Below, one piece after another: positions 31,568-42,213 of a stretch of DNA of 64,000 bases. Both the position numbers and the translations under genes were made by a program. The stretch comes from Pseudomonas parafulva (lineage in GTDB: Bacteria; Pseudomonadota; Gammaproteobacteria; Pseudomonadales; Pseudomonadaceae), in contig NZ_CP009747.1 in the NCBI RefSeq assembly GCF_000800255.1, forward strand, positions 1,426,001 through 1,490,000, written 5' to 3'. How positions within the stretch are numbered: the first letter of the stretch is position 1; the number at the start of each line of letters is the position of its first letter. Below the pieces are notes generated by a model that was not told where the DNA came from, ran no database searches, and worked only from the letters and a program-made list of their open reading frames with translations.

Positions 31568-33306
31568 GGCGTCTCCTGGCGAGGGGAAAGCAGACTGACC
31601 ACACAGCTATAGGCGGCCAGGGTGGAGTCCGGGTGGGCGTTGTCGCTGCTGTCGAACAGGCGCGAGTCGGCGCCCGGTAAGGTTATGGGCTGCGCCGCTG
31701 GCCCAAGGTTCAGATCGATTCGCAGCTCACTGCCATCGCCCAGGCGCCAGCGCGCTGTGAGGGCCTTTTCGCCGATGACCTCAGCGCCCAGGGCGCGACT
31801 GCCGACCAGGCGCGGCATCAGCGTGCGCTGGCGGATATGCAGCAGTTGGTGATACAGACCATGCCAGCCGGCGAGCACCTGCTTGCCGGCGGGATGCGAG
31901 GCGGTGAAGGTGTCCAACGCATTGGGGTCGGGAATATGCTCGCGTTTTTCCGGGTCGGCGAACGCGGCGAAGTGTTCGAATTCGGCGCGACGGCCTTCGC
32001 GAACGGCATCGGCCAGTTCGTCGTGGAAGTCGGTGAAGAACAGGAAGGGTCGGCAACTGCCTTCCTCGTCGCCCATGAACAGCAGCGGGATCATCGGCGA
32101 CAACAGCAACAGCCCTGTCGCGGCGCGCAGTGCCTGAGGCGGGCACAGCCGCGTCAAGCGCTCGCCCAGCGCCCTGTTGCCGATCTGGTCGTGGTTTTGC
32201 AGGAACAGCACGAAGGCGCTGGGTGGCAAATGGCCGCTGGGCTCGCCTCGCGGTTCGCCCTTGCGGTTGGGCTGGCCCTGAAACACGAAGCCTTCGCCCA
32301 GGCAGCGCGCGAGCTTGGCAATGGGCTGGTCCTTGTAGTCCTCGTAGTAACCTTCGGTTTCGTCGGTGAGCAGCACATGCAAGGCATTGTGGCCATCGTC
32401 GTTCCACTGGGCGTCGAAGCCCTGTTCCAGGAGCGCTGCCTGATTATGTTCGTTCTCCAGCACCAGCCAGACCTGTCGGCCTGGTTCGACCGCTTCGCGC
32501 ACGCGCGCGGCCAGTTCGACGAGGAAATCCGGTTGATTGATCGCGTGCACCGCATCCAGGCGCAGGCCATCGATGCGGTAGTCGCACAGCCACATCAGCG
32601 CGTTCTGGATGAAGAATTCGCGCACTTCGGGGCGGCGGAAATCAATGGCCGCGCCCCAGGGGGTCTGACGATCCTCACGGAAGAAGGTGCTGGCGTACTG
32701 GGGCAGGAAATTGCCATCGGGGCCGAAGTGGTTGTAGACCACGTCAAGCATGACCATCAGACCGTGGCTGTGGGCCTGGTCGACCAAGTGGCAGAGATCG
32801 GCGGGCGAACCATAGGTATGCTGCGGGGCGAAGGGCAGGGCGCCGTCGTAACCCCAGTTGCGCTCGCCGGGAAATTGGTTGACGGGCATTAACTCAATGG
32901 CGGTGATACCCAGTTCGGCCAGGCGCGGCAGTTGCTGGGCCACGCCTTGGTACCCCCCCAGCACGCCCACATGCAGTTCCTGAATCACTGCCTCGTGCCA
33001 AGGCCGGCCTTGCCAGGGGTGCTCCCAGGAGTAGTGAGACAATTCGACGATTTCACTCGGGCCGTGCACGCCTTCAGGCTGATAGCGAGAGGCCGGATCG
33101 GCCACTTTCAGCTCATCGTCGATCTTGAAGAAGTATCGGTCACCCGGTGTGCAAGGGGCGATGCCGGCGAACCAGCCATCGTGCTCGGGCAGCAGCGTGA
33201 CCGCTGGCTGCCCTTGGATTTCCACGCTCACGTTGCGCGCGTCCGGCGCCCAGAGGGCGAAGCGCGCCGACGTGGCGTCCATTGAATGTGCGCCATGCCT
33301 GTGCAT
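31564..33306 (-). CDS. treZ: Malto-oligosyltrehalose trehalohydrolase
   Basis: TreZ cleaves trehalose from the end of malto-oligosyltrehalose made by TreY. The 580-residue protein has an N-terminal beta domain (FALWAPDARNVSVEI) and a GH13 barrel with LDVVYNHFGPDGN, IDGLRLDAVHAI, WLVLENEHNQ and LFLQNHDQIGNRALG. A GTG at 33312 is in frame, but it sits inside the GAGGTG ribosome-binding site of ATG 33306, which is the better start. Nine to fifteen bases separate it from the glgA stop upstream. Confidence 0.95.
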   Translation of the reverse strand: MHRHGAHSMDATSARFALWAPDARNVSVEIQGQPAVTLLPEHDGWFAGIAPCTPGDRYFFKIDDELKVADPASRYQPEGVHGPSEIVELSHYSWEHPWQGRPWHEAVIQELHVGVLGGYQGVAQQLPRLAELGITAIELMPVNQFPGERNWGYDGALPFAPQHTYGSPADLCHLVDQAHSHGLMVMLDVVYNHFGPDGNFLPQYASTFFREDRQTPWGAAIDFRRPEVREFFIQNALMWLCDYRIDGLRLDAVHAINQPDFLVELAARVREAVEPGRQVWLVLENEHNQAALLEQGFDAQWNDDGHNALHVLLTDETEGYYEDYKDQPIAKLARCLGEGFVFQGQPNRKGEPRGEPSGHLPPSAFVLFLQNHDQIGNRALGERLTRLCPPQALRAATGLLLLSPMIPLLFMGDEEGSCRPFLFFTDFHDELADAVREGRRAEFEHFAAFADPEKREHIPDPNALDTFTASHPAGKQVLAGWHGLYHQLLHIRQRTLMPRLVGSRALGAEVIGEKALTARWRLGDGSELRIDLNLGPAAQPITLPGADSRLFDSSDNAHPDSTLAAYSCVVSLLSPRQETP

Positions 33307-33321
33307 CTTCACACCTCGTTG

Positions 33322-34881
33322 TCAGTAGGCGCCGGCGTGTGCCTGGCAGACCAGTTCCTCGTACAGGCGGGCATAGGGTTCCACCGCCTGGCACCAATTG
33401 AAGGGTTGAGTCATGGACAGGCAGCGCATGGCGTTGAGCAGGTCCTTATGGGCATGCACGTAAAATGCCCGGCTCAGCGCTTCGCGGTAGCTGTCCACGG
33501 TCGACTCGTTGAACAGGAAGCCCGTGACGCCATCTTCGATGGTGTCAGCCAAGCCACCGGTGTTGCGCGCCACCGGCAGCGAGCCGAAGCGCTGGGCGTA
33601 CATTTGGCTGAGTCCGCATGGCTCGTAGCGCGACGGCATGAGCAGGAAATCGCTGCCGGCGAACATGCGGCGGGCGTCGGTTTCGTTGAAGCCGATGCGC
33701 ACGCCGATGCGGCCCGGGTGGCGCAGGGCCAGCTCGCGCATGGCCTGCTCTTCCTCTGGCTCGCCGCGACCGATGATCGCGATCTGGCCGCCCTGACGGA
33801 CGATGTCTTCGGCCACACCCAAGGTCAGGTCCAGACCTTTCTGGTAGACCAGGCGCGATACCACAGCGAACAGCGGACCTTCGGACGGTTCGAGGCCGAA
33901 CAGTTCACGCACCTGATCGGCGTTGCGTGCCTTGCCCTCCCAGTCGTTGAGGCTGAAATTGTGCTCCAGGTGAGTATCGGTGGCCGAATCCCAGCTTTCG
34001 TCGATGCCGTTGGGGATCCCACCGAGCAAGCCTTGCTGGGCCTTGCTGGCCAGGAAACCGTCCAGGCCGCAGCCGAACTCGGGGGTGGTGATTTCCTGGG
34101 CGTAGGTGGCGCTCACGGTGGTGATGTGACTGGAGTAGGCCAGGCCCGCCTTGAGGAACGACAGCTTGCCGTAGAACTCCATGCCTTCCTGCTGCATGGC
34201 ATGGTCGGGGATGGCCAGCTCGGGGCTGCAGGCGCGGCTGAACACCCCCTGATAGGCCAGGTTGTGAATGGTGAACAAGGTCGCGGTATTCAGGCCGCGC
34301 CAGTGCATGTACGCCGGCGCCAGGCCTGCTGGCCAGTCGTGGGCGTGCACCAGGTCCGGGCGCCAGTGCATCATGCCTTCGCCTGCGGCGATATCGGCGG
34401 CCGCCAGGCCCAGACGGGCGAAGCGGATATGGTTGTCTGGCCAGTCGCGACCGTTGTTGGCGCCGTAGGGAGTGCCTTCACGCTCGTACAGCTCGGGGCA
34501 GATCAGCACATAGATGACCAGGCCATCGGGCAGGTCCATGCGGCCGATCTTGCACGGTGGCAACGCGGCATGGCCAGCCAATTCGCCGACGATATGGATG
34601 GGGTTGTCACTGTCGACCACTTGCGGATAGCCGGGAATCAGCACGCGTACGTCGTGCAGGTGGGCCATGGCGCGGGGCAGGGCAGCGGATACATCACCCA
34701 GCCCGCCGGTCTTGACCAAATCGGCGAATTCCGAGGTGACGAACAACACCTTGCGCTTGAGCGGGTTCTGACCGCGCTGGATACCGGGTGCCTTGCCTGT
34801 CGTGACGAACCCTGGTGGCAGGGGCCCGCTATTATCGGGGTTGAACAGTTCTACATGAGGCTCGACAGCGGCACTGATCAT
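33322..34881 (-). CDS. glgA: Glycogen synthase
   Basis: GlgA is a GT5 glycosyltransferase of 519 residues that elongates alpha-1,4-glucan using a nucleotide-glucose donor. The N-terminal KTGGLGDV motif (in EFADLVKTGGLGDVSAALP) binds the donor. The C-terminal half has RYEPCGLSQMYAQRFGSLPV and NTGGLADTIEDG. An N-terminal extension of about 40 residues precedes the usual start. ATG 34881 follows GGAGAGAAG. It is the first gene of the minus-strand operon and its promoter should lie in the gene-free stretch upstream. No glgC, the usual ADP-glucose source, is in the window. Confidence 0.96.
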   Translation of the reverse strand: MISAAVEPHVELFNPDNSGPLPPGFVTTGKAPGIQRGQNPLKRKVLFVTSEFADLVKTGGLGDVSAALPRAMAHLHDVRVLIPGYPQVVDSDNPIHIVGELAGHAALPPCKIGRMDLPDGLVIYVLICPELYEREGTPYGANNGRDWPDNHIRFARLGLAAADIAAGEGMMHWRPDLVHAHDWPAGLAPAYMHWRGLNTATLFTIHNLAYQGVFSRACSPELAIPDHAMQQEGMEFYGKLSFLKAGLAYSSHITTVSATYAQEITTPEFGCGLDGFLASKAQQGLLGGIPNGIDESWDSATDTHLEHNFSLNDWEGKARNADQVRELFGLEPSEGPLFAVVSRLVYQKGLDLTLGVAEDIVRQGGQIAIIGRGEPEEEQAMRELALRHPGRIGVRIGFNETDARRMFAGSDFLLMPSRYEPCGLSQMYAQRFGSLPVARNTGGLADTIEDGVTGFLFNESTVDSYREALSRAFYVHAHKDLLNAMRCLSMTQPFNWCQAVEPYARLYEELVCQAHAGAY

Positions 34882-35409
34882 TACTTCTCTCCATCCCTTG
34901 CGCTGGTGGGTGCGTCACCCATCGCGTTATCTCGTATTGGTTTTCGCCTTTTGTTACAGGTGTTCGTGATGCGATCCTTGCCCCTGAGTCGTGCACAGCA
35001 ACACCGCGCGCTCGAAAGTCCGGTCGAGCGGGCGTTTGGACTGATTGGGGTGGGCGGGCTGGCGCGTGAGGTGATCCTCTTGCGCGGCCTACTTAGTTGC
35101 TGACCTACCCATGTTTTGGAAAGTTCTACTTATTTTGCAGTCGCTGCCTTCACTGGTTGTCGAGGGAGGGCCGAAAGGTGGCACTCACCGTCTGACACAG
35201 CAAAACACGGGCCGAGCCTGAGTGTAGGTGACGAAAGGTAGCGGCGGTGACCCACCGGTCACATTTTCCATGACCGTTGATCTGCGCAAACGTTGGCGGC
35301 AGAGCACGCGCCGTTGGAGGTGCCCGGAAAGGGAGCAGAGCGAGGCGCGGGAGAAGGGCGTAAAGTCGAGCGATGGGGCCTTATCAGGCCCCGAAACAGT
35401 GCGTGAGGG
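34882..35409. other. Gene-free stretch upstream of glgA
   Basis: These 528 bases hold no convincing gene on either strand. They must contain the glgA promoter. Near the right end GGGGCCT (35375-35381) pairs with AGGCCCC (35386-35392) around a 4-base loop. On the minus strand this hairpin follows the 55-residue gene and could be its terminator. A small RNA cannot be ruled out. Confidence 0.5.
35375..35392 (-). terminator. Hairpin downstream of the 55-residue gene
   Basis: A perfect 7-base GC-rich stem with a TATC (plus-strand) loop lies 18 bases past the stop of the small minus-strand gene. The stem is strong, but no T-run follows on the minus strand. Confidence 0.45.
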
Positions 35410-35577
35410 TCAGAACTGGGGCAGTTTGCCGTTCAGGCGAGCTTCTTCGAGCATCAGGTTGAGCTGGGCCACCTGCGCGCGCAATTGATCACGCTCGTCG
35501 CGAAGCTGACGCAGTTCGTCGCGGCGTACGGTGACGTAGAGGGTCTGGGTGGCGGTGGCAGGCATGACGGTACCCAT
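35410..35577 (-). CDS. Small coiled-coil protein of unknown function
   Basis: This gene encodes 55 residues. After a short start (MGTVMPATATQTLYVTV) comes a charged heptad-like stretch (RRDELRQLRDERDQLRAQVAQL) that should form a short coiled coil. No named family is recognised. The frame extends upstream to 35688, but ATG 35577 is preferred because GAGGTG lies 7 bases before it. It might be a DNA-associated or dimeric small protein, but nothing in its neighbours settles this. Confidence 0.6.
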   Translation of the reverse strand: MGTVMPATATQTLYVTVRRDELRQLRDERDQLRAQVAQLNLMLEEARLNGKLPQF

Positions 35578-35781
35578 GAGTACACCTCGCAGTTTGGCTG
35601 GTGACGGTAGTAAGCGTAGACGCTTCGTGCGGCGCGCATTTTGAATTCTTTGCCAGGCGATGGGAACTTTTTTGTTTATCGTGGTCATGCCGTTCGTCGG
35701 TGAACCCTGGGGCGGCGCGCTGGACTAACCTGAATCACCGAACCGCGTTGTCATTCATTCGCAAAGAGGGAGCATCGGCAC

Positions 35782-36761
35782 ATGCAACTGGGAATCGTCG
35801 GGCTGGGCCGCATGGGCGGCAACATTGCAAGGCGCCTGATGCGCGCCGGCCACCAGACGGTGGTGCACGATCGCAACCGCGACGCGGTCACGGCTTTGGC
35901 CGGCGACGGCGCGCAAGGCGTTGACGACCTCGCCGCCATGGTCCAGGCGCTGCAGGCGCCGCGTGCCGTCTGGGTGATGCTGCCGGCCGGGGAGCCGACC
36001 GAGCAGACCATCGCGCAGTTGGCCGACCTGCTCGAGCCGGGCGATGCGATCATCGACGGTGGCAATACGTTCTACAAAGATGACATGCGCCGCGCCGCCG
36101 AACTGGCCACGCGCGGCCTGCATTACCTGGACGTGGGCACCTCCGGCGGCGTCTGGGGCCTTGAGCGCGGCTACTGCATGATGATCGGCGGCGAGCGTGA
36201 GGTGTTCGAGCGCCTGGAGCCGCTGTTCGCTGCCCTGGCCCCAGGCGTCGGCGACATTCCCCGCACCCACGGGCGCAGCGGCGAGCCGGTGCGTGCCGAA
36301 CACGGTTACATCCATGCCGGTCCACCCGGCGCCGGGCACTACGTGAAGATGGTGCACAACGGCATCGAGTACGGCCTGATGCAGGCCTACGCCGAAGGCT
36401 TCGACCTGCTGCGCAGCAAAGGTGGCAACGAGCTGCCGGAAGACCAGCGCTTCGACCTGAACGTGGCCGAGATCGCCGAGGTGTGGCGGCGCGGCAGCGT
36501 GGTCACCTCGTGGCTGCTGGACCTGACCGCCGACGCCTTGGTGGCCGACCCGCAACTGGCCCAGTTCAGCGGCTCGGTATCCGACAGCGGCGAAGGTCGC
36601 TGGACGGTGGACGCCGCCGTGGAGCAGGCGGTGCCGGTTCCGGTGCTGTCCAGCGCGCTGTTCGCGCGCTTCCGCTCACGCCAGCAGCAAGGCACCTTCG
36701 GTGACAAGGTGCTGTCTGCCATGCGCCTGGGCTTCGGTGGCCACGTCGAGAACAAACGCCC

Positions 36762-36765
<4 letters not shown>
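35782..36765 (+). CDS. gnd: 6-phosphogluconate dehydrogenase (decarboxylating), short form
   Basis: The enzyme oxidatively decarboxylates 6-phosphogluconate to ribulose-5-phosphate in the cytoplasm. The N-terminal Rossmann motif is [17 protein letters not shown], the substrate-site signature is [19 protein letters not shown], and the helical domain has [19 protein letters not shown] with the catalytic Lys. At 327 residues it belongs to the short bacterial form rather than the about 470-residue E. coli-type enzyme. ATG 35782 follows GGGAG. Its stop overlaps the zwf start by 4 bases (ATGA), so both oxidative pentose-phosphate enzymes are made together. Confidence 0.96.
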
Positions 36766-38255
<1,490 letters not shown>

Positions 38256-38264
38256 AGTGACTGA

Positions 38265-38290
38265 GCCAGGGCCGCCGGTGCGGCCCTGGC
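38265..38290. terminator. Bidirectional terminator-like hairpin between zwf and yghU
   Basis: A perfect 11-base stem (38265-38275 with 38280-38290) with a 4-base CGGT loop lies in the 42-base gap between two convergent stop codons. Neither strand shows a T-run, but the stem strength and position favour termination from both sides. Confidence 0.65.
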
Positions 38291-38297
38291 GGGTGAC

Positions 38298-39137
38298 TCA
38301 GTCCAGGTCCGCCGCCGAATGGCGCTCCGGTACCTGGCTGTCTTGCTCGCCCCAGGTGCGATTGACCCGGGTGCCACGCTGCACCGCCGGGCGTGCGGCG
38401 ATGCTGTTGGCCCAGCGCTGCACGTTGGGGTAGTCCTGCACCGAGAGGAATTCGGCGGCGCCATACAAGTTGCCACGCACCAATTGCCCGTACCACGGCC
38501 ACACCGCGATGTCGGCGATGCTGTAGTGTTCCCCGCCCAGGAACGGGCTTTCGGCCAGGCGGCGTTCCAGGACGTCCAACTGACGCTTGGCTTCCATGCT
38601 GAAGCGGTTGATGGCGTATTCGATCTTCTCCGGTGCATACACGTAGAAATGCCCGAAACCGCCGCCCAGGTAAGGTGCCGAGCCCATCTGCCAGAACAGC
38701 CAGTTCAAGGTTTCGGTGCGCGCTGCCGGGTTGGCAGGCAGCAAGGCGCCGAATTTTTCCGCCAGGTGCAGCAGGATCGAGCCGGATTCGAACACCCGCA
38801 CGGGCGGCTCGACGCTGCGGTCGAGCAGGGCGGGGATCTTCGAGTTCGGGTTGACCTGCACGAAGCCGCTGGAGAACTGATCGCCCTCGCCGATGCGGAT
38901 CAGCCAGGCGTCGTACTCGGCGCCGGCATGCCCCAGGGCCAGCAGCTCTTCGAGCATGATGGTGACCTTCACGCCATTGGGCGTGGCCAACGAATACAGT
39001 TGCAGCGGCTGCTCGCCCACGGGCAATTCGCGTTCATGGGTGGGGCCGGCGATCGGGCGGTTGGTGCTGGCGAACTGGCCACCTGAGGCGGCATCGTTCT
39101 TCCACACCTTCGGGGGAACGTAGGGGCTTTTGCTCAT
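38298..39137 (-). CDS. yghU: YghU-type glutathione S-transferase / disulfide-bond oxidoreductase
   Basis: The 279-residue product matches the Nu-class (YghU/YfcG-like) glutathione transferases, which use two glutathiones to reduce disulfides and peroxides in the cytoplasm. It has the long YghU N-terminal extension (VWKNDAASGGQFASTNRPIAG), the thioredoxin-like segment with TPNGVKVTIMLEELLALG, the NPNSKIPALLD turn that holds glutathione, and an alpha-helical C-terminal domain with SIADIAVWPWYGQL. ATG 39137 follows AGGAG. It is convergent with zwf, which fits only loosely with NADPH-linked redox defence. Confidence 0.93.
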   Translation of the reverse strand: MSKSPYVPPKVWKNDAASGGQFASTNRPIAGPTHERELPVGEQPLQLYSLATPNGVKVTIMLEELLALGHAGAEYDAWLIRIGEGDQFSSGFVQVNPNSKIPALLDRSVEPPVRVFESGSILLHLAEKFGALLPANPAARTETLNWLFWQMGSAPYLGGGFGHFYVYAPEKIEYAINRFSMEAKRQLDVLERRLAESPFLGGEHYSIADIAVWPWYGQLVRGNLYGAAEFLSVQDYPNVQRWANSIAARPAVQRGTRVNRTWGEQDSQVPERHSAADLD

Positions 39138-39262
39138 CCGATCTCATCTCCTGAGTGTCTTCGATCCCTGTGCGATCGCCGGATGCGATCAGGGTTCGGT
39201 GCACAAGACTAGGGCAGGATGAGCGGTGCTGGGAAGTCTTGCCGTAGCAGTGCAGCGGTAAT

Positions 39263-39300
39263 CTGAAGGACGGTGCTTACCCGCGCGCGCCGTCTTTCAG
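39263..39300 (-). terminator. Terminator-like hairpin after the ABC operon
   Basis: CTGAAGGACGG (39263-39273) pairs with CCGTCTTTCAG (39290-39300) over 11 positions with one G-U pair. On the minus strand it starts 18 bases past the ATP-binding subunit stop, so it likely closes the four-gene operon. The loop is GC-rich and no long T-run follows. Confidence 0.5.
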
Positions 39301-39318
39301 CTTCAGGCCCCGTGCGGC

Positions 39319-40467
39319 TCAGTGTGCGCCGGCCGCTTTGCTCAGGTCGCTCTCGGCCCATTGGGTGTAGACGCACGCATCGGCCACCGCCCAGCGCACC
39401 TTCACCCGGTCACCGGGGCGCATCGGCATGCCGGCCGCCGACAGCGCCTTGACCGTCATCGCGGTACCACCGTCGGTGTGCACATGGCAGGTCTGGCTCT
39501 CGCCGAGGAACAGCAGTTCGCCGACCTTGGCCTCGACCTCGTTCCAGCCTGCTGGCAGTGGCTCGCGGCTCGCCTGCTCGCTGCTCAGTGCCAACGCCTT
39601 CTCCGGCCTCACCATCACCAGCGCCGGCTGACCGGCGGCGAGCCCGGCGGTCAGGCGGATCGCCAAGGGTTGGCCTTCGAAGGTCGCCGCACCATGACCG
39701 GTGGCGCTGACCCGCAGGAAGTTGGAGTTGCCCAGGAACGACGCAACGAACGCATTGGGCGGATTCTGGTAGAGGTCATAGCCGCTGCCCAGGCCGACGA
39801 TCTTGCCGTGGCTGAAGATGGCGATGCGCTGGGACAGGCGCATCGCCTCCTCCTGGTCGTGGGTCACGTAGACGATGGTGATGCCCAGGCGCCGGTGCAA
39901 CTGGCGCAACTCGTCCTGCAGGTCTTCGCGCAGTTTCTTGTCCAGCGCGCCGAGCGGTTCGTCCATCAGCAGAATGCGCGGCTCGTACACCAGCGCCCGA
40001 GCAATGGCCACGCGCTGTTGCTGGCCGCCGGACAGTTGCGCCGGGCGCCGATGGGCGAACGATTCCAATTGCACCAGCTTGAGCATGGCGTCCACGCGCT
40101 TGGCGATCTCGGCGCTGGCCAGCTTGCGGATGGTCAGCGGGAACGCGATGTTGTCGCGCACGCTCAGGTGCGGGAACAGCGAGTAGCGCTGGAACACCAT
40201 GCCGATGTCGCGCTTGTGCGGCGGCACGTTGACCAGCGACTGGCCGTCGACCAGGATCTGCCCGCTGCTGGGCGTCTCGAAACCGGCCAGCATCGACAGC
40301 GTGGTGGACTTGCCCGAGCCGCTGGAGCCGAGGAAGGTGAGGAACTCGCCGTCCTGGATGTCCAGGCTGATGTCGTCGACCGCGGCGAAGTCGCCGTAGT
40401 GCTTGTTCAGGTTGCGCAGGCTGACCAGGGTCTTGGCCTGCGCGGTGTCTTGGATGACTGCACTCAT
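39319..40467 (-). CDS. ABC transporter ATP-binding subunit (PotA-like)
   Basis: This 382-residue ATPase powers a polyamine-type importer. It has Walker A (GSSGSGKST), the ABC signature (LSGGQQQRVAIARAL), Walker B (ILLMDEPLGALD) and the switch His (VTHDQEEAM). A TOBE-type regulatory beta domain follows (about 270-370). It is the last gene of a binding protein-permease-permease-ATPase operon. The GTG at 40485 is in frame but lacks a site; ATG 40467 is preceded by CGGAG. The substrate class (spermidine/putrescine-like) is inferred from family only. Confidence 0.93.
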   Translation of the reverse strand: MSAVIQDTAQAKTLVSLRNLNKHYGDFAAVDDISLDIQDGEFLTFLGSSGSGKSTTLSMLAGFETPSSGQILVDGQSLVNVPPHKRDIGMVFQRYSLFPHLSVRDNIAFPLTIRKLASAEIAKRVDAMLKLVQLESFAHRRPAQLSGGQQQRVAIARALVYEPRILLMDEPLGALDKKLREDLQDELRQLHRRLGITIVYVTHDQEEAMRLSQRIAIFSHGKIVGLGSGYDLYQNPPNAFVASFLGNSNFLRVSATGHGAATFEGQPLAIRLTAGLAAGQPALVMVRPEKALALSSEQASREPLPAGWNEVEAKVGELLFLGESQTCHVHTDGGTAMTVKALSAAGMPMRPGDRVKVRWAVADACVYTQWAESDLSKAAGAH

Positions 40468-40485
40468 GGTTGTTGTCTCCGGCAC

Positions 40486-41295
40486 TCAGGCGTTGATTTC
40501 GTTGCGACGGCGCAGGGCGCTGGCGATGACCATGACCAGGATCGACAGGCCGATCAGCAAGGTCGAAGCCACGGCGATCACCGGACTCAGGTCCTGGCGC
40601 AGGGTGGTCCACATCTTCACCGGCAGGGTCTGCAGGTCAGGGCTGGCCATCATCACGCTGAGCACCACTTCATCCCAGGACACCAGGAAGGCGAACAGTC
40701 CGCCGGCGATCATGCCGGGGCGGATCGCCGGGAAGGTCACCTTGAACACCGCCTGCAGTCGCGAGGCGCCACAGATCACCGCTGCATCCTCGATCGACTG
40801 ATCGAACAGCTTCAGCGAGTTGATGATCGAGATGATGGTGAAGGGCAGGGCGACGATCACATGGCTGACCACGAAGGCGAACAGCGTGCCGGTGTAGCCG
40901 AGCTTGAGAAACAGCGCGTAGACCGCCACGGCGATGATCACCAAAGGCACGATCATGGGCAGGGTGAACAGACCGTAGAGCATTTCGCGCCCGGGGAAAC
41001 GCCCACGCACCAAGGCGAAGGCGGTGGGCAGGCCCAGGGCCACGGCGGCGATGGTGGTGAGCACGGCGACCTTGAGGCTGGCCAGGGCGGCGTCCATCCA
41101 CTCGGGGTTGGAGAAGAACTGGGTGTACCACTTGACGGTCCAGCCGGGCGGCGGGAACACCAGCCACTGCGAGGAGCCGAACGACAGCAGCACGATGAAC
41201 ACCACCGGCAGCAGCAGGAAGGCGGCGATGATCCCGGTGGTCAGGTACAGGCCCGTGCGCAGCGGACGACCCATGGCGTTGGGGGACAGGAGCAT
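40486..41295 (-). CDS. ABC transporter permease (PotC-like)
   Basis: This 269-residue inner-membrane protein has about six hydrophobic segments, starting with TGIIAAFLLLPVVFIVLLSF. The cytoplasmic EAA-like loop (DQSIEDAAVICGASRLQAVFKVTFPAIRPG) contacts the ATPase. It pairs with the PotB-like permease encoded 6 bases upstream. Length and topology are normal for the second permease of polyamine-type importers. Confidence 0.92.
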   Translation of the reverse strand: MLLSPNAMGRPLRTGLYLTTGIIAAFLLLPVVFIVLLSFGSSQWLVFPPPGWTVKWYTQFFSNPEWMDAALASLKVAVLTTIAAVALGLPTAFALVRGRFPGREMLYGLFTLPMIVPLVIIAVAVYALFLKLGYTGTLFAFVVSHVIVALPFTIISIINSLKLFDQSIEDAAVICGASRLQAVFKVTFPAIRPGMIAGGLFAFLVSWDEVVLSVMMASPDLQTLPVKMWTTLRQDLSPVIAVASTLLIGLSILVMVIASALRRRNEINA

Positions 41296-41301
41296 GACGG
41301 A

Positions 41302-42213
41302 TTACCTCGCGTTGCCGACCGGGGATTCCGGCTGCAGCTTCAGGTACAGGTAGAAGAGCACCAGGGTGATGGCCACCAGCAATGCCGCCGCGGCGCTGGC
41401 CAGGCCCCAGTTCAGGAACGACTGCACCTGCTGGATGATGAACTCAGGCAGCATCATGTTCTGCGCACCGCCCAGCAGGGCCGGGGTGACGTAGTAACCG
41501 AGCGACATCACGAACACCATCAGCGCACCGGAGAACAGCCCCGAGCGGCACAGCGGAATGAACACCCGCCAGAAGTTGGTCCAGGGGCTGGCGCCGCAGA
41601 TCGAACCGGCCTGCAGCACCATCGGGTCCAAGGCCTGCATGGTCGCCTGCAAGGGCAGGACGATGAACGGGATCATGATGTAGCTCATGCCGATCACCAC
41701 GCCGGTGAGGTTGTGCACCATCTCCAGCGGGGCGTCGATGATGCGCAGGGCCATCAGCAGCTTGTTGACCACCCCCGAGCCCTGCAGCAGCACCAGCCAG
41801 GAGTAGGTGCGCGCCAGCAGGCTGGTCCACATCGACAGCAGCACGATGTTCAGCAGCCAGCGGCCCCAGCCACGCGGCACCAGGGTGATCGCCCAGGCCA
41901 GCGGAAAGCCCAGCAGCACGCTGATCAACGTCACCAGGCCGGCTACCGAGAAGGTGTTGAACAGCACCCGGGCGTAGGCGGAGTTGGCGAACAGTTGTTC
42001 GTAGTTGCCCAGCCCCGGCACCGGCTCCAGCACGCCGCGCAGCAGCAGGCCGATCAGCGGCACGAAGAAAAACAGGCCGAGGAACAGCAGCGCCGGCAGC
42101 AGGTTGCCGCTGCCCCGCCAGCGCTGGCTCAGGGGCACGCGGCGCAAGGCCGCCCGCGGGGTGCCGGGGTCGGCACCTTGGGCGTTATGCAGGGCATTGA
42201 TGGCGACTTTCAT
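41302..42213 (-). CDS. ABC transporter permease (PotB-like)
   Basis: This 303-residue permease has about six membrane spans (the first near LLPALLFLGLFFFVPLIGLL) and an EAA-like loop (QAGSICGASPWTNFWRVFIPLCRSG). An in-frame ATG at 42225 lies inside the upstream gene, but ATG 42213 forms a 4-base ATGA overlap with the binding-protein stop and is preferred. It is translated in a chain with the neighbouring transporter genes. Confidence 0.92.
   Translation of the reverse strand: MKVAINALHNAQGADPGTPRAALRRVPLSQRWRGSGNLLPALLFLGLFFFVPLIGLLLRGVLEPVPGLGNYEQLFANSAYARVLFNTFSVAGLVTLISVLLGFPLAWAITLVPRGWGRWLLNIVLLSMWTSLLARTYSWLVLLQGSGVVNKLLMALRIIDAPLEMVHNLTGVVIGMSYIMIPFIVLPLQATMQALDPMVLQAGSICGASPWTNFWRVFIPLCRSGLFSGALMVFVMSLGYYVTPALLGGAQNMMLPEFIIQQVQSFLNWGLASAAAALLVAITLVLFYLYLKLQPESPVGNAR

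Noticed and set aside
34969..35103. A possible 44-residue plus-strand peptide upstream of glgA with an AGGTG site
   Set aside because: It has no family resemblance and overlaps the expected glgA promoter; one weak ribosome-binding site is not enough.
35138..35400. AGTCGCTGCC and GAGGGAGGGCCGAAAGG reminiscent of RNase P RNA
   Set aside because: The match is limited to short words. The conserved core and closing sequence of RNase P RNA are absent.
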